6,853 bases of DNA from Oscillospiraceae bacterium (GTDB taxonomy: Bacteria; Bacillota; Clostridia; Oscillospirales; Ruminococcaceae), in the NCBI GenBank assembly GCA_018110855.1, contig JAGBFZ010000176.1:1-6853 (forward strand), in the 5' to 3' direction. The position numbers and the translations under genes were made by a program. Positions 1 to 3,978 of the stretch are shown piece after piece (position 1 is the first letter of the stretch; every line of letters begins with the position of its first letter). The notes beneath the pieces were generated by a model. The model did no database searches and was not told the DNA's origin. It saw only the letters and a list, made by a program, of their open reading frames with translations.

Positions 1-64
1 AAGTAGTAACGTCTATCAGCTTGGTAAGCTCCAGATCCTTGTCGGAAGAATAATTGTCATTCAT
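1..64 (-). CDS. N-terminal fragment of a gene downstream of the receiver protein
   Basis: Only the first 21 codons are inside the window. The ATG (complement of 62-64) follows a good AAAGGAGC ribosome binding site with 7-nt spacing, and the frame is open to the edge. The visible residues include DLELTKLIDVTT. A stretch such as KLIDVxxLQ often opens PocR-type sensory domains in clostridial signalling proteins, and a sensor kinase or similar partner would fit the neighbouring receiver protein. That is a guess from a very short segment. The gene lies 12 nt downstream of the receiver gene's stop and is very probably co-transcribed with it. The product cannot be named from this window. Confidence 0.7.
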   Translation of the reverse strand, partial: MNDNYSSDKDLELTKLIDVTT

Positions 65-70
65 ACAAAA

Positions 71-79
71 GCTCCTTTA
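71..79 (-). promoter_or_regulatory. Ribosome binding site overlapping the upstream stop codon
   Basis: The minus strand reads TAAAGGAGC. Its first three bases are the stop codon of the receiver gene and the AAGGAG that follows serves the next gene, which starts 7 nt later. This overlap is typical of translational coupling, in which ribosomes finishing the first gene help initiation at the second, and it fixes the start at 64. Coupling is inferred; the overlap is seen directly. Confidence 0.7.
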
Positions 80-907
80 CGTTTGAGTCAGGTTGCTGAC
101 GGCGGCAAAAAGCATATCTGTGCTGATAGGCTTCAGGAGATATCCTCTTGGACGCAGAGACATGATCTCTTCCACCTTGCTTCGCTCGGAAACGCCTGTG
201 AGGAAGCATACGGGAGTATTTTTTGTTGCAGGATTTTCTTTTATCTTACGGTAAACCTCCGCACCTGTCATTATAGGCATTTCATAGTCAAGGATAATAA
301 GGTCGGCAGGCTTTGAAGCGAGAGCCTTTTCCACAAGAACGCCGTTTAACATGGCAGTAACGTCATATTTCTCTTCAAGTGTGGATTTAAGGAGCTTCAG
401 AACAGTCCTGTCATCGTCCACAATAAGGATATGCAGACGCTTGGCAGGGTCGGCGGAATTGGCAGTATCTGCGGTATCCTTCTCGGGAGCGCCGTCCGAT
501 GCGGTAGCCTGTTCGTTATTTTTGGCTTCCTCCTCTGCCTTTTTCTCAAGGAAATTGATAATGCTGAGGGAAAGGTTATCGGGAGAGATGGGACGCTTGA
601 TGATAAGGTCGGCACCCCATGTGAACTGGGATTCTATCTCAGCGCAGATATCCTCCTTGGCGCAGATGACCACAGGAGTGTCCCTGTATGCCTCTGTGGC
701 TTTCAGCCTTCCGATCTGGCTGAGAGTATCACTGTATGAGGATTCGGGGAAAACCAGATATACGTCAGGCTCAAATACATCAAAATGACCGCTTATATCC
801 TTCCACAGCTCCGAGGTGGTGAGGCATTTGAAATATGTATCGCTGTAAAGGAAAAAATCCTTTAATATCGAGGCATTTTCACAGCTTATGAGGATCTTGT
901 ACTTCAT
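77..907 (-). CDS. Response-regulator-like protein: degenerate receiver fused to an intact receiver, no output domain
   Basis: This 276-residue protein has two CheY-like modules. The C-terminal one (about 158-276) is a complete receiver: acidic pocket D164-D166 in ILIVDDD, phospho-acceptor D207 in LIILDYEMP, switch threonine T237 in CFLTG, and K259-P260 in YLLKPIS. The N-terminal module (about 1-120) has the same fold pattern (MKYKILIS at the start, LIIKRPIS at the end) but phenylalanine F53 lines up with the phospho-aspartate and C9-E10-N11 with the acidic pocket, so it probably cannot be phosphorylated. An Ala/Glu-rich linker (about 124-156) joins them. There is no DNA-binding or enzymatic output domain, so it likely acts by protein contact. 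The frame is open to 1021, but I chose the ATG at 907 because the promoter at 1012-1040 puts transcription start near 1005, after the longer start, and AAGGA lies just before 907. It leads an operon with the gene starting at 64. Its cognate kinase is unknown. Confidence 0.88.
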   Translation of the reverse strand: MKYKILISCENASILKDFFLYSDTYFKCLTTSELWKDISGHFDVFEPDVYLVFPESSYSDTLSQIGRLKATEAYRDTPVVICAKEDICAEIESQFTWGADLIIKRPISPDNLSLSIINFLEKKAEEEAKNNEQATASDGAPEKDTADTANSADPAKRLHILIVDDDRTVLKLLKSTLEEKYDVTAMLNGVLVEKALASKPADLIILDYEMPIMTGAEVYRKIKENPATKNTPVCFLTGVSERSKVEEIMSLRPRGYLLKPISTDMLFAAVSNLTQT

Positions 908-1011
908 AATAAAACACATCCTTGCAGGAAAATTTTTTGAGTGACCGCCCCGAAAATACGAAATCGGAAACTCCACCCTTTGGGCAAACAATTCCTTAAT
1001 AATCTTATTAT

Positions 1012-1040
1012 ATTTTACCACTTTTTCAAATATATGTCAA
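1012..1040 (-). promoter_or_regulatory. Sigma-A promoter of the receiver operon
   Basis: On the minus strand TTGACA (1040-1035) is followed after exactly 17 bp by TAAAAT (1017-1012). Transcription should start near 1005, giving a leader of about 98 nt before the ATG at 907. The leader contains short complementary segments (GCCC and GGGC at 982-985 and 947-950, with GGA/TCC between them) that may fold, but I recognise no known riboswitch in it. Confidence 0.8.
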
Positions 1041-1049
1041 TAGAAATAG

Positions 1050-1067
1050 CGTTAATATGACGTTAAT
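1050..1067 (-). repeat. Direct repeat ATTAACG x2 with 11-bp period, upstream of the receiver promoter
   Basis: Minus-strand ATTAACG occurs at 1067-1061 and again at 1056-1050, separated by TCAT, so the period is 11 bp, about one helical turn. The nearer copy ends 9 bp upstream of the -35 box. Tandem half-sites one turn apart just upstream of -35 are typical of OmpR/PhoB-family activators, and TTAACG-N5-TTAACG resembles the Bacillus PhoP box. The binding protein is unknown and the function is inferred from layout. Confidence 0.45.
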
Positions 1068-1112
1068 TTGGGTAACTGTACAAATTTTTCCGCATTATTT
1101 TTCATCTTCTCC

Positions 1113-1141
1113 TTGATTCTCTGTCCGGAATATGGTAAAAT
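1113..1141 (+). promoter_or_regulatory. Promoter of the small YolD-like gene
   Basis: TTGATT (1113-1118), a 17-bp spacer and TAAAAT (1136-1141), with an upstream TG that makes an extended -10 (TGGTAAAAT). Transcription would start near 1148, leaving a short leader before the ribosome binding site AAAAGGAG (1160-1167). It points away from the receiver-operon promoter, with about 70 bp between the two -35 boxes. Confidence 0.7.
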
Positions 1142-1174
1142 TATCATTATGAAAATCGGAAAAGGAGACAATGC

Positions 1175-1375
1175 ATGAAAGAAAATTCCGTATCTGTTTA
1201 CGAAGATATAATATCCCTCCCTCACCATGTCTCTCCCCATCGTCCCCATATGTCAATGAATGACAGAGCCGCACAGTTTGCAGCCTTTGCGGCACTTGGA
1301 AGTCTTGAGACCGCCATGGAAGCTGCCATGCCCGAAGAGGAGCAGTATTACTATGATGATGACGGGGATCTTTAG
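1175..1375 (+). CDS. Small YolD-like protein with LPHHVS and RAAQFAAFAAL motifs
   Basis: This 66-residue protein starts at an ATG 7 nt after AAAAGGAG. Residues 9-41 carry a signature often seen in Clostridia: YEDIISLPHHVS, then HPH-like basic residues, then MSMNDRAAQFAAFAAL. From memory, longer relatives of about 100-120 residues usually read RAAQFAPFAALTGYE, are related to YolD (DUF1835-unrelated, Pfam YolD-like), and often sit beside Y-family (UmuC/DinB-like) DNA polymerases. Here the conserved Pro is Ala37, TGYE is replaced by GSLE, and the protein stops after a very acidic tail (EEEQ, three Tyr, DDDGD), so it matches only the front part of the longer forms. No polymerase gene is in the window. 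Its function is unknown. It has its own promoter and no obvious terminator before the next gene, so some read-through into the XRE gene is possible. Confidence 0.75.
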   Translation: MKENSVSVYEDIISLPHHVSPHRPHMSMNDRAAQFAAFAALGSLETAMEAAMPEEEQYYYDDDGDL

Positions 1376-1444
1376 GAACATAGCCCTGCGCAACCTGCGG
1401 TTTACATAAAGAAACCCTCGATTTATAGCCCTTTCCGACGGATA

Positions 1445-1453
1445 TGGTATAAT
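1445..1453 (+). promoter_or_regulatory. Extended -10 promoter of the XRE regulator gene
   Basis: TGGTATAAT, a perfect TATAAT (1448-1453) with an upstream TG, lies 20 bp before the ribosome binding site AGGAGG (1473-1478). I see no good -35 hexamer 16-18 bp upstream, which is compatible with an extended -10 promoter or one needing an activator. The remainder of the 110-bp gap after the YolD-like gene has only a weak GGTTT/AAACC hairpin (1399-1416) without a T-run. Confidence 0.6.
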
Positions 1454-1485
1454 AAGATTACAATAAAACCACAGGAGGCGTTATT

Positions 1486-1938
1486 ATGAAAATAGGTGAA
1501 AAGATATCAAAACTCCGCAGGGAAAATAATTATACTCAGGAGCAGCTTGCTGAGATACTCAGCGTATCAAGGCAGTCTGTTTCAAAATGGGAGACCGATC
1601 TCACATATCCCGAAACGGAAAAAATAATCGCACTCAGCAAGCTTTTCGGCTGCTCTGCAGATTATCTGTTAAAGGACGACGCTGATGAAAGCGGCAGAGA
1701 GGTCAAGGTTAAGATAGTCGAGGTGGATTCGGGGGAGCGGAATCGTGAATACATCAACTCGCTTTTGCTCACATATCTTTCCTTTCCGCCGCTGTTCGGG
1801 TTTATCGTGGCATTTTTCTCCATAAGAAATGCTGACAGGCTCGGACTCAGAAAGATGAAGCACATATCGGTCATTGGAATGATTGTATCACTTTTAATGA
1901 CGATTATTATGGCGGTCGGTATCATATTTGAGCTATAA
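1486..1938 (+). CDS. XRE-family transcriptional regulator with two C-terminal transmembrane helices
   Basis: The first 60 of 150 residues form a Cro/CI-type helix-turn-helix domain: IGEKISKLRRENNYTQEQLA, with turn and recognition helix at about 17-36 (SRQSVSKWE), then the usual YPETEKIIALSKLFGCSADYLL close. A charged linker (about 63-90) follows, then two hydrophobic segments, about 93-113 (with PP in the middle) and 127-149, separated by a basic loop (RNADRLGLRKMKH). This makes a short membrane-anchored DNA-binding protein, a layout common in Clostridia, which probably keeps the DNA-binding domain in the cytoplasm. Its targets are unknown; self-regulation is usual in the family but no operator is evident. 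The start is secure: AGGAGG with 7-nt spacing. It is followed 6 nt after its stop by a terminator hairpin shared with the convergent symporter gene. Confidence 0.9.
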   Translation: MKIGEKISKLRRENNYTQEQLAEILSVSRQSVSKWETDLTYPETEKIIALSKLFGCSADYLLKDDADESGREVKVKIVEVDSGERNREYINSLLLTYLSFPPLFGFIVAFFSIRNADRLGLRKMKHISVIGMIVSLLMTIIMAVGIIFEL

Positions 1939-1943
1939 AATTT

Positions 1944-1979
1944 GGCTGCTGCCCCGTTCATCAAAACGGGACAGCAGCC
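1944..1979. terminator. Bidirectional terminator between the XRE and symporter genes
   Basis: GGCTGCTG plus CCCGTT (1944-1958) pairs with AACGGG plus CAGCAGCC (1965-1979) around a 6-nt loop, giving a 15-position stem. The single C-A mismatch at 1952/1971 becomes a G-U pair in the minus-strand RNA, so the stem is fully paired in the symporter direction. U-rich sequence follows on the plus strand (TTCTTGTT), and a shorter TTTT run on the minus strand. Its place between convergent genes fits use in both directions. Confidence 0.85.
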
Positions 1980-2008
1980 TTCTTGTTATCTATGCCTTTT
2001 AAAAATAA

Positions 2009-3583
2009 TCATACCTTAAGCTCGGAGCTGCACTCGTCAAAGAGCTTGTCAACATATTCCGTGTCCTTGACCTTTGTAAAGGAGCTTACAAGGGGAACGA
2101 TGATAAGTCCCACGATCATTGCGATTGCGCCTGCGTTTATCGGAGAAGCCATATTGAGCTTCAGAGAAGCGGCAGCCTTTGTTGCCTCGGGGAAAAGTCC
2201 CAGACTGAATATAACCATGTGGATAACTGTGATTCCCACGCCTGTTGCAAAGCTTGTCCATACGGCTGCCTTTGTGATCTTCTTTGAGAAAAGTCCGTAC
2301 ATAAAGGGAGCCAGGAATGCGCCTGCCAGCGCGCCCCATGAAATGGACATCAGCGTGGATATGTATGCGTTGGGGTTAAGGGCGATAACAACGGACAGAA
2401 CAAGGAAAGCGGCGATAAGGATACGCATTGTGAATACCTGCTTTTTCTCGTCCATGCCGCCCTTTACTGCGGGCTTGATAAGGTCAATGGTAAGGGTGGA
2501 GCTTGAGGTGAGCACAAGTGAGGAGAGGGTGGACATGGATGCAGAAAGCACCAGCACCACAACTATTCCCATAAGAGCTTCGGGAAGTGCGTCATGGAGC
2601 ATGGCAGGCACGATGGAGTCAAATACAAGCTTGCCGTTTGCACCCTTGGCAATGAAGGTCCTGCCTGTTTCGGCAGCCACAGCCTCGTCGGCAGAGCCGT
2701 ATAGCCTGCCGAAGCCGCCCATGAGATAGGAGCCGCCTGCTACCACAACTGCAAATATTGTGGAGATTATCGTGCCTCTTTTGATCGCCTGATCGTCCTT
2801 GATGGCATAGAATTTCTGAACCATCTGAGGAAGTCCCCATGTGCCGAGAGAGGTGAGGATAACAACGCCGATAAGATTTATGGGGTCGGGACCGAAAAGG
2901 GAATTAAGGGTATTTTCGGGGACTCCCTTGTCGGTAATTTCACTCAGCTGAAGAAGTGCTGAGGAGAAGCCGCCCTTCTTATTAATAACGCAGTATACAA
3001 CTGCGGAAATGCCCGCAAGCATGATTATTCCCTGAATGAAGTCGTTTATTGCGGTTGCCTTGTAGCCGCCGAGGATAACGTAAACAGCTGTAAGGACAGC
3101 CATTCCGATAATGCAGGCGGAATAGGGAATGTTGAATGCCATTCCGAAAAGCCTTGAAAGTCCGTTGTAGACCGAAGCGGTGTAGGGGATAAGGAATATG
3201 AACACGATAACCGCAGAAACAATTTTAAGGCTCTTTGAATTATATCTTTTTTCAAAATATTCGGGCATGGTGGAGGCACCCATCTGCTTTGTCATGATTC
3301 GGGTGCGTCTGCCCAGAATGAGCCATGCCAGCATTGAGCCGATAATTGCATTGCCTATGCCTATCCATGCCGCAGATACGCCGTAGCTCCAGCCAAACTG
3401 TCCTGCATAGCCGATGAATACCACTGCCGAGAAATATGAGGTTCCGTATGCGAAGGCAGTTATCCAGCCGCCCACGTTTCTGCCGCCGAGAACGAAATCC
3501 GAAACCGAAGAGGTTTTCTTGTGGCAGTAAACTCCGATGCCGATCATGACAGCAAGGTATACTGCCAGAATTACATATAACAC
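2009..3583 (-). CDS. Sodium:solute symporter, SSS family (PutP-like)
   Basis: This 524-residue protein is a multi-span membrane carrier that should couple Na+ entry to uptake of a small organic solute. Family marks seen: an N-terminal membrane start without cleavable signal; SDFVLGGRNVGGW (28-40); AYGTSYFSAVVFIGYAGQFG (45-64); the GGYKATAINDFIQG segment (172-185); and SASMSTLSS (347-355), whose S351-T352 match the PutP S340-T341 sodium ligands. By eye, PutP S57 is kept as S52, but PutP D55, important for Na+/proline transport, is Y50 here, so the solute is probably not proline. Length is normal for the family. Translation begins at GTG, since an in-frame TAA lies just upstream; AAGGAC sits at a rather long 11-nt spacing. 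It is divergent from the acyl-CoA synthetase and ends at a shared terminator. Substrate is unknown; an organic acid is a context guess. Confidence 0.9.
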   Translation of the reverse strand: MLYVILAVYLAVMIGIGVYCHKKTSSVSDFVLGGRNVGGWITAFAYGTSYFSAVVFIGYAGQFGWSYGVSAAWIGIGNAIIGSMLAWLILGRRTRIMTKQMGASTMPEYFEKRYNSKSLKIVSAVIVFIFLIPYTASVYNGLSRLFGMAFNIPYSACIIGMAVLTAVYVILGGYKATAINDFIQGIIMLAGISAVVYCVINKKGGFSSALLQLSEITDKGVPENTLNSLFGPDPINLIGVVILTSLGTWGLPQMVQKFYAIKDDQAIKRGTIISTIFAVVVAGGSYLMGGFGRLYGSADEAVAAETGRTFIAKGANGKLVFDSIVPAMLHDALPEALMGIVVVLVLSASMSTLSSLVLTSSSTLTIDLIKPAVKGGMDEKKQVFTMRILIAAFLVLSVVIALNPNAYISTLMSISWGALAGAFLAPFMYGLFSKKITKAAVWTSFATGVGITVIHMVIFSLGLFPEATKAAASLKLNMASPINAGAIAMIVGLIIVPLVSSFTKVKDTEYVDKLFDECSSELKV

Positions 3584-3604
3584 TTTTTAAGACCGTCCTT
3601 TCAT

Positions 3605-3647
3605 GCTTTTATTCGTTTATCACTTCATCAGATGAAAACGAATAAGC
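3605..3647 (-). other. Hairpin in the symporter mRNA leader
   Basis: TTATTCGTTT (3609-3618) pairs with AAACGAATAA (3636-3645), a 10-bp perfect stem. A GC/GC pair outside it extends the stem with a 2-nt bulge, and an inner TTCATC/GATGAA repeat lies within the loop. It falls in the roughly 80-nt leader between the expected transcription start and the ribosome binding site. No U-run follows, so it is not an ordinary terminator. It could affect mRNA stability or translation, or be a protein-binding site in DNA. Confidence 0.5.
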
Positions 3648-3670
3648 TTTAAAGCAATAAATTACACCTT

Positions 3671-3699
3671 ATTATAGCAGATTCCCCATCTTTTGTCAA
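3671..3699 (-). promoter_or_regulatory. Consensus sigma-A promoter of the symporter gene
   Basis: On the minus strand TTGACA (3699-3694), a 17-bp spacer and TATAAT (3676-3671) match the consensus exactly in both boxes and spacing. Such a promoter should be strong unless repressed, which matters because a palindrome covers its -35 box. Transcription should start near 3664. Confidence 0.88.
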
Positions 3700-3709
3700 T
3701 TAGACAAAA
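3691..3709. promoter_or_regulatory. Palindromic operator candidate over the symporter -35 box
   Basis: TTTTGTC (3691-3697) and GACAAAA (3703-3709) are perfect 7-bp inverted arms around AATTA. The element contains the whole -35 hexamer, so a dimeric repressor bound there would block RNA polymerase. Size and symmetry suit GntR-, TetR- or MarR-type dimers; I cannot assign the family, and no matching regulator gene lies beside it apart from the XRE gene across the symporter. Confidence 0.55.
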
Positions 3710-3837
3710 TAATCAATATTTTTCATGACCTTTGGCAATTTCAGATAAATGAATCATAATATGCCGGATTATTATGTCGGTATTGCTCAAATTATAAAGA
3801 AATAATTGTGAGATATGCAAAAAGCTGTCAAAAACTC

Positions 3838-3866
3838 TTGTAATTACTCCCGAAAAATATTACAAT
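3838..3866 (+). promoter_or_regulatory. Promoter of the acyl-CoA synthetase gene
   Basis: TTGTAA (3838-3843), a 17-bp spacer and TACAAT (3861-3866); transcription would begin near 3873. The two boxes lie within inverted arms TTGTAAT (3838-3844) and ATTACAA (3859-3865), which may be chance or a regulator site spanning the spacer. Confidence 0.65.
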
Positions 3867-3897
3867 ATAAGAGTACATAATTTTTTTACATTGCAGG

Positions 3898-3923
3898 GGT
3901 TTAAAGCCCAGAAGGTTTAAAGC
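3898..3923 (+). repeat. Direct repeat GGTTTAAAGC x2 in the synthetase leader
   Basis: GGTTTAAAGC occurs at 3898-3907 and 3914-3923, a period of 16 bp. A near-identical palindrome, GCTTTAAAGC, lies at 3646-3655 in the symporter leader. They could be sites for one regulator acting on both genes, but TTTAAA-containing words are not rare in such AT-rich DNA. Confidence 0.35.
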
Positions 3924-3935
3924 ACAAAATCCCTG

Positions 3936-3958
3936 AAATTTCCCTCCTTGGGAAATTT
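3936..3958 (+). other. Perfect 9-bp hairpin just before the synthetase ribosome binding site
   Basis: AAATTTCCC (3936-3944) pairs with GGGAAATTT (3950-3958) around the loop TCCTT. It ends 3 nt before the ribosome binding site AAAGGTGG (3962-3969). No U-run follows on the plus strand, so it is not a terminator for this transcript. The loop side reads CCCTCCTT, which resembles the 16S anti-Shine-Dalgarno and is complementary, with one mismatch, to the nearby AAGGTGG, so an alternative pairing that hides the ribosome binding site is possible. Confidence 0.5.
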
Positions 3959-3978
3959 ATGAAAGGTGGAAAAACATA

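Larger units (their letters stand above)
3584..3978. other. Divergent control region between symporter and acyl-CoA synthetase
   Basis: This 395-bp AT-rich gap has no credible gene. It holds, left to right: the symporter leader with a hairpin, the symporter promoter with an overlapping palindrome, about 130 bp (3710-3837) with nothing I can name, the synthetase promoter, and a synthetase leader of about 105 nt with a direct repeat and a hairpin. The number of symmetric elements suggests both genes are regulated. No known riboswitch class is recognisable in either leader. Confidence 0.7.

Noticed and set aside
351..788. Open frame on the plus strand opposite the receiver gene
   Set aside because: It is antisense to clear receiver motifs, with no ribosome binding site or recognisable domain.
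908..1021. N-terminal 38-residue extension of the receiver protein in the same frame
   Set aside because: The promoter at 1012-1040 would start transcription near 1005, downstream of that ATG; it lacks a ribosome binding site, and the receiver-like fold begins at the internal MKYKILIS start.
1399..1416. GGTTT/AAACC hairpin as a terminator after the YolD-like gene
   Set aside because: The stem is only 5 bp and no run of T follows.
1983..2729. Open frame of 248 codons on the plus strand inside the symporter gene
   Set aside because: It lies antisense to a well-supported membrane transporter, has no ribosome binding site, and its Ser/Ala/Thr-rich translation is what the complement of such a gene gives.
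3584..3978. Known riboswitch, tRNA or T-box in the divergent leaders
   Set aside because: No conserved cores of these classes are visible; the leaders hold only simple hairpins and repeats.
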